Origin: Allobosea sp.
GTDB lineage: Bacteria > Pseudomonadota > Alphaproteobacteria > Rhizobiales > Beijerinckiaceae
Assembly: GCA_024231975.1 (NCBI GenBank)
Contig: JAAEQB010000111.1
Span: forward strand, 219,754 to 283,753
DNA length: 64,000 nt
Direction: 5' to 3'
The position numbers and the translations under genes were made by a program. Position 1 is the stretch's first letter. Every line of letters starts with the position of its first letter. This document shows positions 1 through 8,669 of this stretch, piece after piece. Under the pieces are notes generated by a model. It was not told where the DNA came from. It saw only the letters and a program-made list of their open reading frames with translations, and did not search any database.

Positions 1-193
1 TTCGGCGCTGCCAGCGATAGGTCGCAAGGGTCTCGCGCGGCGTCAACAGCCGGAACTGGGCCGGCTTGTGGTAGCTCCAGAGCGCGCCGCGCTTCGAGCA
101 GATCGAGCAGGTGCAGGCGGTGACCTCGGTGACCGACTCCAGGACCTCGAATTTCGTTGCGCCGCAATGGCAGCTGCCGCTGATGACCGTCAT
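1..193 (-). CDS. GFA/CENP-V family protein, truncated by window edge
   Basis: The first 64 codons of a gene that runs off the left edge. The protein begins with SCHCGATKFEV, followed about 15 residues later by CTCSICSKRGALW. This CxC...CxxC pattern is the zinc-binding signature of the glutathione-dependent formaldehyde-activating (GFA) fold. Family members are small cytosolic zinc proteins, mostly of unproven activity; only a few have shown S-hydroxymethylglutathione synthase activity. The ATG at 193 places the Cys motif at the usual distance from the N terminus. Family assignment is firm, substrate unknown. Confidence 0.8.
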   Translation of the reverse strand, partial: MTVISGSCHCGATKFEVLESVTEVTACTCSICSKRGALWSYHKPAQFRLLTPRETLATYRWQRR

Positions 194-755
194 GTCGCCC
201 GCTCCATGAGATGTCGCGGCGACATCAAACCCGGTTGCCTGTCAGCATTGTGTCAGCAGCGGCCTACTCGTCCGTCTCCGCCGGCGTGCGGGCCGCAGCG
301 GCACCGATGTCGCCAGCTGGCACCTGCAAGCGGGGCGACGCTTTCCATGAGGTCGGCGCCCCAAGGCAATCCAGTCAGCTTCGCGTCAGCTTGGCGGGCT
401 AGCCTGTCTCTCAAGCGCCCGCAAGTGCGCAGGGAAACGGAACAAGGGAGGGGCCCATGCTGGCCTCGTTCGACGCTGCGATCGCGGCACTGCGCCTCGT
501 TGTTGAGGGCGTGACGCGGCAATATGGGCTGCCTCACATCATCGAGAACACAAGGCGGCGCACCTCGTTCGACGTCGATCCGTCTGTCTCGCCAATCCTG
601 GAAAGCCTTGGCCGCGTCTGCTTGCTCGACTGGTCGCGCATAGCGCTGATCGGAAGGCGCGGCCTTGCCTGCCACATCTAGGAACTCCCGCCGGCGACGG
701 CGCTCGTCGCTCGGCTGTTCATCGCTGGCCTACCACTCACCGACATGGAGGAGAC
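194..755. other. 562-bp stretch without a convincing gene
   Basis: No recognisable protein, RNA or repeat was found here apart from one weak small frame at 457-681. Sequence before 756 carries the ribosome binding site of the beta-propeller gene (GGAGGAGAC). Several short frames on both strands overlap one another and look like chance readings of GC-rich DNA. It may be a gene remnant. Confidence 0.5.
457..681 (+). CDS. possible small hypothetical protein (74 aa)
   Basis: An ATG frame of 74 codons preceded by a good purine-rich site (AAGGGAGGGGCCC before the ATG). The product has no membrane segment, signal peptide or motif I recognise. It lies alone between the GFA gene and the beta-propeller gene, and overlaps a minus-strand frame of similar quality. 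It may be a real small gene, a remnant or noise; only the ribosome binding site favours it. Confidence 0.2.
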   Translation: MLASFDAAIAALRLVVEGVTRQYGLPHIIENTRRRTSFDVDPSVSPILESLGRVCLLDWSRIALIGRRGLACHI

Positions 756-1832
756 ATGATGCGCCGCTTGAAATCCGCCTGTGCCCTTTCAGCATTTTGC
801 CTCCTGGCTGCACCAGCCATGGCGCTCGACGGCTGGCATCTTCAGGATACCGTGAAGATACCGGGGAAGGGCTCAGCGTGGGATTATCTCGCGCTCGATG
901 GGACCCACAACCACCTCTTCATCGGTCATCGGAAGGAGGGGCTGCAGGTCTTCGACCTCGCGACCAAGACAGTCGTCAAGACTATCGCCGGCACTGAAAG
1001 CGCCTCGTCGAACGGCGCGACTCTCGCCCCGGAATTTGATCTCGGAATTTCCAACAACGAGAATGGAACGATCATACCGTTCAAGCTGTCGACGCTCGAA
1101 GCAGGCGAGCCGATCAAGCTCGGCGAGGAACTCGACACCAGCCACTATGATCCCGCCAGCAAGCGTATCGTCGTGAACATGGCCTCGGGCGCGGACGGGA
1201 CCGACCTCGTCGTGCTCGAAGCGCCGTCGCTGAAGCAGGTAGGCATCATCAAGGTTCCGACCAAGAAGCCCGAGCATGCCGAAGCCGACGGCGCCGGGAA
1301 TTTCTATCTCGCCGCGCGCGATACCGAGATGGTCTATCGCCTCGACACCAAGAGCCTCGCCGTCACGGCGTCGTGGCCGACCCCGGGCTGCGGCCAGACC
1401 AACAGCGTCGCGCTGGATGCGGCAAACAAGCGCCTGATGCTCGGCTGCCGTGGCAATGCCTCCACGAAGCCGTCCTTCGCCGTGATGAACGTCGAGACAG
1501 GCGCGATCGTCTTTTCCGCCGAGGTGGGAGGTGGCAATGACGGCGTGGCCTTCGATGCTCAGCTCAAGCGCATCTTCCTCACCAACGGCGTCAATGCCGT
1601 GATGAACATCTTCGAGCAGAAGGACGCTGACCACTACGCGCAGGTCGAAGCGCTGGGCACGCAGGCCGGCGTGCGCTCGCTCGCGCTCGATCCGAAGACG
1701 AAGACGATCTATTCGGTGACCGCCGAGGGAACTGCAGATTATAGCAAGAAGATCACGACGAGTGTCTCGCCTTACTATGCGAACACGTTCTTTCCCGATA
1801 CCTTTGCCGTACTCACCTATGGCAAGAAATAG
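756..1832 (+). CDS. secreted YncE/YVTN-type beta-propeller protein
   Basis: A 358-residue protein. Residues 1-24 form a Sec signal peptide (two Arg, a hydrophobic core, then AMA-LDGW as a likely cleavage site). The mature part repeats a pattern of hydrophobic strands ending in D-x-x-T/S (DLATKTVVKTI, DTKSLAVTA, NVETGAIVFSA), as in YncE-like seven-bladed propellers. These are periplasmic and usually act as binding or scaffold modules rather than enzymes. GGAGGAG lies just upstream; ATG 756 or 759 could start it. No partner gene is adjacent, so the ligand is unknown. Confidence 0.75.
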   Translation: MMRRLKSACALSAFCLLAAPAMALDGWHLQDTVKIPGKGSAWDYLALDGTHNHLFIGHRKEGLQVFDLATKTVVKTIAGTESASSNGATLAPEFDLGISNNENGTIIPFKLSTLEAGEPIKLGEELDTSHYDPASKRIVVNMASGADGTDLVVLEAPSLKQVGIIKVPTKKPEHAEADGAGNFYLAARDTEMVYRLDTKSLAVTASWPTPGCGQTNSVALDAANKRLMLGCRGNASTKPSFAVMNVETGAIVFSAEVGGGNDGVAFDAQLKRIFLTNGVNAVMNIFEQKDADHYAQVEALGTQAGVRSLALDPKTKTIYSVTAEGTADYSKKITTSVSPYYANTFFPDTFAVLTYGKK

Positions 1833-1867
1833 CGGATGCTTCGCGCCTGAACGCATTCGACATGGCT

Positions 1868-1891
1868 CCCGCATCGGAACACCGATGCGGG
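1868..1891. terminator. 10-bp hairpin between convergent genes
   Basis: CCCGCATCGG-AACA-CCGATGCGGG, a perfect 10-bp stem, lies 36 bp after the plus-strand beta-propeller stop and 82 bp from the end of the minus-strand acyltransferase. There is no T-run on either strand, so it could be a transcript 3'-end stabiliser as readily as a terminator. Confidence 0.4.
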
Positions 1892-1973
1892 AAAGGGCGG
1901 GCGAGGGCCGCTGTTCTCTCGTTTCGGCAAGGCATCGGGCACGGCAAGCTCAGCCGGCACGTCCGACGGCATG

Positions 1974-3212
1974 CTAATCCTCACCGTCGGCTTGCGGGCG
2001 CCGCCGCTTCAGCAGGCCGAGGACACGCTGCGCCATCTTCAACGCCAGCGGCGAGGCCTTGATCCGCCGCTTCAATGCGCGCTTGGCCTGGCTGTAATGG
2101 GCGTAAGCCCGGCCTCTTGCCGTCAGCGGGAAGAAGGTGTCGACGAGCTCGTCGCTGTCGTCGCAGATCGTCGTCTTGTAGCGGGCCTCGCCGACGCCGA
2201 GATCGAACATGGTGAGGCCGGCCTGGCATTTGTGTTTGATCAGCTCGACCAGCAGGATCTCGCCAGGGCTTGTCCGCGCCGTTTCGGAGAGAAGGTCGAA
2301 GGAGGTCGCCATGCCGGAGAAGCGCTTGCCCTGCACGGCGCCGACATAGGTCGCGACCGAACGGCCTGAGAGGTCGAGCGAATAGAGCTCGATCGCCGGC
2401 TGCCGGCCGGGTTGTCCGATCGCCCCCTCGCGCAGGAAGCTGCGGATTGCTGGAGCCGCGAACGGATTCGGCACACCCATCTGGGCGAAGCGAGCGGCCT
2501 TCTGCGCCAGGAAGGCGTCGAGGATGCGCTCGATCTCGGCCTCGCTGCGGGCCCGGAGCAATTCGGACGGGCCGTATTCGGCGAAGCGGTTGCGCTTCGT
2601 CGTCATCTTCTTGCGGGCATGCTTGCTCATCGAGCGCCGAAGCGTGCCCTCGCCATCGCCTGGCGTGAGGGCGAGCTTGTAGGCTCGGCTCGGGCTCTGC
2701 CCGGCGGCGAGCATGGCCGCTGGGTTGGCGATGCCCTGCCAGGTGGTCGGCTGGTTGATCAGGAACAGCGCGTCGATGCTGCCGATCGCCGCGCCGATCT
2801 CCTGCAGCAGCTGCTGGGCAGCCGTCGCATCCAGCGCCTCGGCAAAGCCGGGCCGGTAGATCGCCATGTGATAATTGGCGTGCTTGCCGCCGATGAACTC
2901 GGCAAAACGCGTGCCCAGGCGCCGGGTGATCACCAGCGGGAACAGTGCGAGCAGGTCGCCCTGGCTGTCCTCGATCCGGACGAAGCGGAACTCCATACCT
3001 TCCGCCCGGCCGATCGTCGCGGCGAAGGGCCGGACCCAGTCATAAGCCTGATAGGGCGTCACCAGCGCATCGGCTTCCAGCGCGCGCCAATCGGCTTCGA
3101 GCGCGGCGAGATCGCTGCCAGCCTGGACTCTGGACCACGGACGCGCCTCCGCCTCCCGCCGCGAGGCAGGCGTGGCGGGGGGGCTGGACGCGCGGTCGGC
3201 GACGACGGACAT
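1974..3212 (-). CDS. CelD/BcsL-type GNAT acyltransferase
   Basis: A 412-residue cytosolic protein matching the GNAT-fold family once called 'involved in cellulose biosynthesis' (CelD/BcsL). The central part (SRAYKLALTPGDGEGTLRRSMSKHARKKM and the later SVATYVGAVQGKRFSGMATSFD) follows the layout of these FemAB-like acyltransferases. The C-terminal 40 residues are rich in Arg/Lys. ATG 3212 was chosen because AAGGAAG precedes it; a longer frame reading upstream overlaps the neighbour and lacks conserved residues. It is divergent from a polysaccharide deacetylase (116 bp apart), so both probably modify an extracellular polysaccharide. Donor and acceptor are unknown. Confidence 0.75.
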   Translation of the reverse strand: MSVVADRASSPPATPASRREAEARPWSRVQAGSDLAALEADWRALEADALVTPYQAYDWVRPFAATIGRAEGMEFRFVRIEDSQGDLLALFPLVITRRLGTRFAEFIGGKHANYHMAIYRPGFAEALDATAAQQLLQEIGAAIGSIDALFLINQPTTWQGIANPAAMLAAGQSPSRAYKLALTPGDGEGTLRRSMSKHARKKMTTKRNRFAEYGPSELLRARSEAEIERILDAFLAQKAARFAQMGVPNPFAAPAIRSFLREGAIGQPGRQPAIELYSLDLSGRSVATYVGAVQGKRFSGMATSFDLLSETARTSPGEILLVELIKHKCQAGLTMFDLGVGEARYKTTICDDSDELVDTFFPLTARGRAYAHYSQAKRALKRRIKASPLALKMAQRVLGLLKRRRPQADGED

Positions 3213-3328
3213 GCCGTCTTCCTTAACCCCGCATTGTGAACGGACCTGCCACTGTCGCGGACGTTGCAAGACAGCTTCGCCGAACAGCGTTAGCGAAGGG
3301 TTGAATCGATCTCTCGGAGACGCCGGGC

Positions 3329-4381
3329 ATGAGCCTGCGCCACAAGGCTTTTTCGGCCGCCTTCGCGGCCATCGCGGCGACTGGCGCCGATCGCTGGGGC
3401 AGGGGGCTCGCGCAAGGCAAGGGCGCGATCCTGACGCTGCACCATGTCCGCCCCACGACATCGGGCAGCTTCCGTCCGAACGGGCTGCTCGAGATCACGC
3501 CGGAGTTTCTCGACCGGGCGCTGACCCTGATCCGGGCTGAAGGCTACGACATCGTCTCGCTCGACGAGGCGCTGGTTCGGCTGGCCGATCCGAGGCCCGG
3601 CCGCTTCTTCGTCGCGCTCACCTTCGACGACGGCTATCGCGACAATCTCGACCATGCCTGGCCGGTGCTGGCGAAGCATCAGGCGCCCTGGACGCTCTAT
3701 GTCGTACGCGGCTTCGCGGAGCGCACGGCGCGGCTCTGGTGGCTGGAGCTGGAGGAGGCGATCCGGGCGCTGCCGCGCATCTCGGTCGAGCTTCCTGATG
3801 GCCGTTTCGACGCTTCAAGCGGAACGGAGGCGGAGAAGCAGAAGGCGTTCGAGCGCCTCTACTGGCGTCTGCGCAAAGGCCCGGAAGCGATTCTGCTCTC
3901 GGCGATTTCCGATCTCGCGCGGCAAGCCGGCATCGATCCCGTCGCACTGGTCGAGCGCGAATGTCTGCCGCTGGAAACACTGCGCTCGCTCGCCGGGGCG
4001 CCCGGCGTGACCATCGGCGCGCATACGCTGAGCCATCCGATGCTGGCCAAGCATCCGCAGGAGGAGGCACGTAGCGAGATCGCCGAGAGCAAGGCCTGGC
4101 TGGAAGAGGCGCTGGGCCTGCCGGTCCGCCACTTCGCCTACCCGGTCGGTGATCCCGGCTCCGCCGGGCCGCGCGAATTCGCCCTGGCGAAGGAAGCGGG
4201 CTTCGCCAGCGCAGTGACGACCCGGCCGGGCCATCTCTTCGCGGGCCATGCCGAGCATTTGCATGCGCTGCCGCGCGTCTCTCTTAATGGCCTGCACCAG
4301 AGTGACGCCGCGCTGAAAGCGCTGCTGTCGGGGTTGCCGTTCCTGCTGTGGAATCGGGGGCGGAAGGTGAGCGTCGGTTAG
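3329..4381 (+). CDS. polysaccharide deacetylase (NodB domain, CE4)
   Basis: A 350-residue protein with the NodB homology domain. Motif 1 is TFDDGYRDN (Asp100 as base, Asp101 as metal ligand) and motif 2 is HTLSHP, supplying two metal-binding His. The later FAYPVGDPGS is the Arg/Pro-region motif of the family. CE4 enzymes remove acetyl groups from N- or O-acetylated sugars. No signal peptide is evident; the N terminus is mildly hydrophobic (AFSAAFAAIAATGA). About 100 residues lie between the two motifs, more than in minimal NodB proteins. The divergent CelD-like acyltransferase suggests opposing acylation and deacylation of one polymer. Confidence 0.85.
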   Translation: MSLRHKAFSAAFAAIAATGADRWGRGLAQGKGAILTLHHVRPTTSGSFRPNGLLEITPEFLDRALTLIRAEGYDIVSLDEALVRLADPRPGRFFVALTFDDGYRDNLDHAWPVLAKHQAPWTLYVVRGFAERTARLWWLELEEAIRALPRISVELPDGRFDASSGTEAEKQKAFERLYWRLRKGPEAILLSAISDLARQAGIDPVALVERECLPLETLRSLAGAPGVTIGAHTLSHPMLAKHPQEEARSEIAESKAWLEEALGLPVRHFAYPVGDPGSAGPREFALAKEAGFASAVTTRPGHLFAGHAEHLHALPRVSLNGLHQSDAALKALLSGLPFLLWNRGRKVSVG

Positions 4382-4387
4382 CGCGGG

Positions 4388-4529
4388 ATCCCCTCTCCCG
4401 AATGGGAGAGGGGTAGGGGGTGAGGGACCGCCGCTGATTGTTCGGGCGGGTGGCCGCGGCTGCGCCTTCTGCGGGTAGGGCAGGCCCTCATCCGGCGCTC
4501 CGCGCCACCTTCTCCCATCCGGGAGAAGG
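4388..4529. repeat. REPIN-like composite palindromic repeat
   Basis: Two palindromes in one intergenic element: CCCCTCTCCC-GAAT-GGGAGAGGGG at 4390-4413 and CCTTCTCCC-ATCC-GGGAGAAGG at 4508-4529. The spacer is about 95 bp, with GTAGGGGGTGAGGG next to the first. The same architecture recurs in inverted orientation near 62751 and in a diverged form at 59662-59809. This layout of two inverted REP-like units is typical of REPIN-type repeats. Confidence 0.75.
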
Positions 4530-4580
4530 AAAACGGCGTCGAGCCGGGTGGAGCCATACTCAAAGCTCGTCCCGATCCAA

Positions 4581-5591
4581 TCAGCGGATCGGCGGGGCGT
4601 AGTGCAGGCCGCCTTGCTTCCACGACGCGTTCAAGCCGCGCTCGATCTTCAGTGGGCTGTCCTTGCCGATATTGCGGTCGAAGACCTCGTCATAGGCGCC
4701 GACCTTGCGGATGATGTTGAGCGCCCAGTCCTTGGACAATCCGAGCGACTCGCCGATCGCGCCTTCGCGGCCGAGCAGGCGCAGGACATTGGGATCCTTC
4801 GTCGTGGCCGCGGCCTGCTCGACCGTACCCGATGTCAGCCCGAATTCCTCGGCCGCGTGCATCGCATAGGCCGACCATCTGACGATATTGTACCAGGGGT
4901 CGTCGCCCTGGCGGACTGCGGCGCCGAGCGGCTCCTTCGAGAGCGTATCGGGCAGCACGGTGTGCTTCTGCGGCTCCGTCAGTTTCGAGCGGAAGGCGTA
5001 GAGCACCGAGCGATCCGAGCTGAAGGCATCGCAGCGCCCCGCTTGATAGCCCTGCAGCGCCTCCTCCTGCGAGGCGAAGGCGACGATCTCGTTCTTCAGA
5101 TTGTTCGAGCGGAAGAAGTCGGTGAGGTTGAGCTCGGTCGTCGAGCCCTGATTGGTGCAGAGCGTCGCGCCGTTCAATTCCTTGCCGGACTTGACCTCGC
5201 CCGAGCGGACCATGATCCCCTGGCCGTCATAATAGGTCACGGCGGCGAACAGGATGCCGTTCGTGGTCTCGCGCCCCATCGTCCAGGTCGTCGTGTTGAA
5301 GAGGATATCGACCTCGCCGGACTGCAGCGCGGTGAAGCGAGCTGCGGCCGGGAGCGGCACGATCATCACCTTCTCGGGATCGCCGAACACCGCCGTCGCC
5401 ACTGCGCGGCAGAAATCGACGTCGAGGCCGCGATGGCGGCCGGTCGCGTCGGCCATCGAGAAGCCGGGTGTGCCCATGGTCGAGCTGCATTTGAGGACGC
5501 CGCGCTGCCTCACGGTGTCGAGCGTGCCGGCCTGCGCCAGGCCCCCGCTGAGAACAAGCGCCAGAGAACCCAGCCGCAACAACATCTTCAT
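4581..5591 (-). CDS. AapJ/BztA-like amino-acid ABC transporter binding protein, orphan
   Basis: A 336-residue periplasmic binding protein. Residues 1-21 are a Sec signal (MKMLLRLGSLALVLSGGLAQA). The mature start, TLDTVRQRGVLKCSSTMGTPGFS, and the internal GLDVDFCRAVATAVFGD are characteristic of the AapJ/BztA branch that feeds broad L-amino-acid importers. A GGGGGATGGG site precedes ATG 5591. No permease or ATPase gene lies nearby, so it must work with a transporter encoded elsewhere or in sensing. Family certain; ligand inferred only from the family. Confidence 0.85.
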   Translation of the reverse strand: MKMLLRLGSLALVLSGGLAQAGTLDTVRQRGVLKCSSTMGTPGFSMADATGRHRGLDVDFCRAVATAVFGDPEKVMIVPLPAAARFTALQSGEVDILFNTTTWTMGRETTNGILFAAVTYYDGQGIMVRSGEVKSGKELNGATLCTNQGSTTELNLTDFFRSNNLKNEIVAFASQEEALQGYQAGRCDAFSSDRSVLYAFRSKLTEPQKHTVLPDTLSKEPLGAAVRQGDDPWYNIVRWSAYAMHAAEEFGLTSGTVEQAAATTKDPNVLRLLGREGAIGESLGLSKDWALNIIRKVGAYDEVFDRNIGKDSPLKIERGLNASWKQGGLHYAPPIR

Positions 5592-5785
5592 GACCCATCC
5601 CCCAACTCATCCGCGACACGCGTCGCGCCGGTCGACCTGTTCGATCGCGGCGAAACGCTATTGCGGCCGCTGAGAGAGAGGCGCTCTAATTTGGTGGTCC
5701 AGCCGCAAGTTTCTTAAGTTCGGCGAGCCCAAAATGCAGGAAACCACAAAGCGGCGTCGCGAGTGCCGGCGTGGAGGAGGGGTGG

Positions 5786-5995
5786 TCAGGCCTCGTCCTT
5801 GCGCTCCATCCACTTGATCAGTGGCAGCAGCGGCAGCACCCAGATCAGTCCGAGCACGATATAGGCGATGGTCTGAACCGGCTTCGAGGCTTCGGTGATC
5901 CGCCCCTGCGCCAGTGCCATCGCGACGAGCGCGTAGACGCAGACGAAGACGATCATCACGACCGTGCCGATGAGCTTGCGATGGGTCTGCCTCAT
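5786..5995 (-). CDS. DUF2842 small membrane protein
   Basis: A 69-residue protein with two transmembrane segments, about residues 10-29 (IGTVVMIVFVCVYALVAMAL) and 41-60, ending WMERKDEA. The order MRQTHRKLIGT...YALVAMALAQGR...WVLPLLPLIKWM fits DUF2842. I chose the internal ATG at 5995 because DUF2842 proteins begin M-R-x-x-x-R-K; an in-frame ATG at 6022 would add nine residues. It is divergent from ctaA, so a role near cytochrome oxidase or the membrane is possible but unproven. Confidence 0.75.
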   Translation of the reverse strand: MRQTHRKLIGTVVMIVFVCVYALVAMALAQGRITEASKPVQTIAYIVLGLIWVLPLLPLIKWMERKDEA

Positions 5996-6124
5996 GGCGA
6001 TCTTCAGTCCGGGCTGCGGCATTGCGGGCGTTGTTCGGGTCTCAAGGGCGGACTATCTGTCACCCGCCGCCGCGCTTGTGAAGCGTATTCAAGCCTTCTC
6101 CCTGCGACCCGAGGTCCCGCCGCC

Positions 6125-7186
6125 GTGACGATCGCGCTCGATCAGCCTGCCGTTCCGGCCGTAACAGGCCATGCCGGCATCCGCCGCTGGCTCTGGGCCG
6201 TCGCCTTCCTGGTCTTCGCCATGGTCGTGGTCGGTGGCGCAACAAGGCTGACCGGCTCCGGCCTCTCGATCACCGAATGGCGGCCGGTCACCGGCGCGAT
6301 CCCGCCGCTTTCCGATGCCGCCTGGGCGCTCGAATTCGAGAAGTATCGCCTCAGCCCGCAGTTCCAACTGCTGAATTCCGGCATGGAGCTCGCCGACTTC
6401 AAGTTCATCTACTGGTGGGAATGGGGCCACCGCCAGCTCGGCCGCTTCATCGGACTGCTCTACCTCGCCGGCTTCTTCGTCGTCCTGCTGCGGCGGCTGA
6501 TGCCGTGGTGCGAAACCGCGATCCTGTTCGGCATGGGCTTGCTGCTCGGCCTGCAGGGCACGATCGGCTGGATCATGGTCGCCTCCGGCCTGGAGCCCGG
6601 CATGATCGCGGTCGCGCCCGTGAAGCTGACCTTGCATCTGACCTTCGCCGGCTTCTTCTTTGCCAGTGTGATCGCCTTCGCCACCTGGCTGACGCCGCTG
6701 CGCCGCACCGAGCCGATGCGGGGCAGGGCGGCCGCCTGGCTCCTGCTGCTCTTGCTTTTCGTGCAGATCGCGCTCGGCGGGCTCGTCGCCGGTTCCAAGG
6801 CCGGCTTCACCTTCAACACCTGGCCGCTGATGGACGGGGGGCTGGCGCCCTCCGCCTCGACGCTGTTCGCCGGCACGCCTCTCTGGGAGAACTTCGTCGA
6901 CAACGTCGCGCTGGTGCAGTTCAACCATCGCATCGGCGCCTACATCCTGTTCGCCTTCGCGCTCTGGCAGATGCTGAGCCTGCGCCGCGCCGCGCCGGGC
7001 TCCGGTGCGGCCAAGCGCGCGACCGCTATTGCCGGGCTCGTGCTGGCGCAGTCCGCGCTCGGCATCGTGACGCTGCTGCTGGTCGTGCCGCTCTGGGCCG
7101 GCCTCGCCCATCAGGCGCTCGGCTTCACCGTGCTGGCGATGGGCGTGGTGCATCTGACGCGCACGCAGCAGGCGGTGCGGGGGTAG
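6125..7186 (+). CDS. ctaA: heme A synthase, CtaA/Cox15 type
   Basis: A 353-residue integral membrane protein with eight hydrophobic segments in two homologous halves. The conserved heme-ligating His sit in EWGHRQLGR and LTLHLTFAG (first half) and FNHRIGAY and LAHQALGF (second half). GGATRLTGSGLSITEW after the first segment is diagnostic. CtaA oxidises the C8 methyl of heme O to formyl, making heme A for aa3-type oxidases. No ATG fits the N terminus; GTG 6125 lies after CCGAGGTC and gives the usual length. Long antisense frames through this gene are coding shadows. Confidence 0.95.
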   Translation: MTIALDQPAVPAVTGHAGIRRWLWAVAFLVFAMVVVGGATRLTGSGLSITEWRPVTGAIPPLSDAAWALEFEKYRLSPQFQLLNSGMELADFKFIYWWEWGHRQLGRFIGLLYLAGFFVVLLRRLMPWCETAILFGMGLLLGLQGTIGWIMVASGLEPGMIAVAPVKLTLHLTFAGFFFASVIAFATWLTPLRRTEPMRGRAAAWLLLLLLFVQIALGGLVAGSKAGFTFNTWPLMDGGLAPSASTLFAGTPLWENFVDNVALVQFNHRIGAYILFAFALWQMLSLRRAAPGSGAAKRATAIAGLVLAQSALGIVTLLLVVPLWAGLAHQALGFTVLAMGVVHLTRTQQAVRG

Positions 7187-7208
7187 CGCGAAGGGCGCTC
7201 CGCACTTT

Positions 7209-7248
7209 GTCATTCCGGGTTCACGCCTGCGTCGTGTCCCGGAATGAC
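7209..7248. repeat. palindromic repeat, GTCATTCCGGG family
   Basis: An 11-bp perfect inverted repeat (GTCATTCCGGG / CCCGGAATGAC) with an 18-bp loop, just after ctaA. A related element, with the same outer GTCATT/AATGAC ends, lies at 44228-44270. It may end ctaA transcripts, but it has no T-run. Confidence 0.6.
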
Positions 7249-7270
7249 GAGGTCGAGCATCTTCCAAAGC

Positions 7271-7294
7271 AAAAGGCGCCGTTTCCGGCGCCTT
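7271..7294 (-). terminator. intrinsic terminator of metY
   Basis: On the minus strand AAGGCGCC-GGAAAC-GGCGCC is followed by TTTT and a T-rich tract, 27 bp beyond the metY stop. Stem and T-run are in the right order for minus-strand termination. Confidence 0.8.
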
Positions 7295-7320
7295 CATCAT
7301 TCCGGGGATGCCGATCTCGA

Positions 7321-8598
7321 TCAGGCCAGCGCCTGATCGAGATCCGCGATCAGATCCTCGACATCCTCGATGCCGATCGACAGGCGCACCACCTCCGGGC
7401 CGGCGCCCGACGCCGTCTTCTGCGCGTCCGAGAGCTGGCGGTGGGTGGTCGAGGCCGGGTGGATCACCAGCGAGCGCGTGTCGCCGATATTGGCGAGATG
7501 CGAGAACAGCGAGAGCTTCGAGACCAGCTGGATGCCGGCGTCGTAGCCGCCCTTGAGGCCGAAGGTGAAGACCGCGCCGGCGCCCTTGGGGCAATAGCGC
7601 TGGGCGAGGGCGTGGTATTTGTTGTCGGCCAGGCCGGCATAGTTCACCCATTCGACCGCCGGGTGCTTGGCAAGATGGGTCGCGACCTTCAGCGTGTTCT
7701 CGCAATGGCGCTGCATGCGCAGCGGCAGCGTCTCGATGCCGGTCAGGATCATGAAGGCGTTGAAGGGCGACAGCGCCGGGCCCATGTCGCGCAGGCCGAG
7801 CACGCGGGTCGCGATCGCGAAGGCGAAGTTGCCGAAGGTCTCGCCCAGCACCATGCCGTTATATTCCGGCCGCGGCTTGGACAACATCGGATAGCGCTCG
7901 TCGCCGACCCAGTTGAACGAGCCGCCATCGACGATCAGGCCGCCGATCGAGTTGCCGTGGCCGCCCAAAAACTTGGTGGCCGAATGCACGACGATGTCGG
8001 CGCCGTGCTCGAACGGGCGGATCAGATAGGGGCTCGCCATCGTGTTGTCGACGATCAGTGGGATGTTGTGCTTCTTCGCGATCTTCGAGATGCCCTCGAT
8101 GTCGACGATGACGCCGCCGGGATTGGCGATGGATTCGATGAAGATCGCCTTGGTCTTCGGCGTCACAGCCGCGGCGAAGGCCTCCAGATCGTCGGAATCG
8201 GCCCAGATCACGTTCCAGCCGAAGTTCTTGTAGGAATGGTTGAACTGGTTGATCGAGCCGCCATAGAGCTTCCTGGCGGCGACGAACTCGTCGCCCGGCT
8301 GCAGCAAAGCGTGGAAGCACAGGAACTCGGCGGCATGGCCCGAGGCCACTGCGAGCGCAGCGGTGCCGCCTTCCAGCGCCGCGACGCGCTCTTCCAGCAC
8401 CGCGTTCGTGGGGTTGCCGATGCGGGTATAGATGTTGCCGAAGGCCTGCAGACCGAACAGCGAGGCGGCGTGGTCGACGTCGTCGAAGACGAAGCTCGTC
8501 GTCTGGTAGATCGGCGTGGCGCGCGCGCCGGTGGCTGCGTCGGGAGCGGCGCCGGCATGGACGGCGAGCGTATGGAAACCCGGTGCGCGATCGGTCAT
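7321..8598 (-). CDS. metY: O-acetylhomoserine aminocarboxypropyltransferase (MetY)
   Basis: A 425-residue PLP enzyme of the Cys/Met-metabolism family. The N-terminal FHTLAVHAG...PIYQTTSFVFDD and the PLP-lysine motif HSATKFLGGHG (Lys209) are diagnostic. The length and GGSINQFNHSYKNFGW fit MetY better than shorter cystathionine synthases. It makes homocysteine directly from O-acetyl- or O-succinylhomoserine and sulfide. CGAGGGAG precedes the ATG. It is transcribed alone and ends at a strong terminator. A palindrome 38 bp upstream of the start may be its operator. Confidence 0.93.
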   Translation of the reverse strand: MTDRAPGFHTLAVHAGAAPDAATGARATPIYQTTSFVFDDVDHAASLFGLQAFGNIYTRIGNPTNAVLEERVAALEGGTAALAVASGHAAEFLCFHALLQPGDEFVAARKLYGGSINQFNHSYKNFGWNVIWADSDDLEAFAAAVTPKTKAIFIESIANPGGVIVDIEGISKIAKKHNIPLIVDNTMASPYLIRPFEHGADIVVHSATKFLGGHGNSIGGLIVDGGSFNWVGDERYPMLSKPRPEYNGMVLGETFGNFAFAIATRVLGLRDMGPALSPFNAFMILTGIETLPLRMQRHCENTLKVATHLAKHPAVEWVNYAGLADNKYHALAQRYCPKGAGAVFTFGLKGGYDAGIQLVSKLSLFSHLANIGDTRSLVIHPASTTHRQLSDAQKTASGAGPEVVRLSIGIEDVEDLIADLDQALA

Positions 8599-8635
8599 GG
8601 CGTGCTCCCTCGGAAACTCTGATTTCGGACGACTT

Positions 8636-8651
8636 GTTCGATTTAACGAAC
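8636..8651. promoter_or_regulatory. palindromic candidate operator upstream of metY
   Basis: GTTCG-ATTTAA-CGAAC, a perfect inverted repeat with an AT-rich centre, lies 38-53 bp upstream of the metY start, where a promoter would be expected. The regulator is unknown. Confidence 0.4.
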
Positions 8652-8669
8652 GCTTTGCGGGGCGTCAAT

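Noticed and set aside
6277..8622. A 781-codon plus-strand frame across ctaA and metY
   Set aside because: It is the shifted reading of ctaA followed by the antisense of metY; composition is Arg/Ala/Asp-rich and without domains, while both real genes carry complete motifs.
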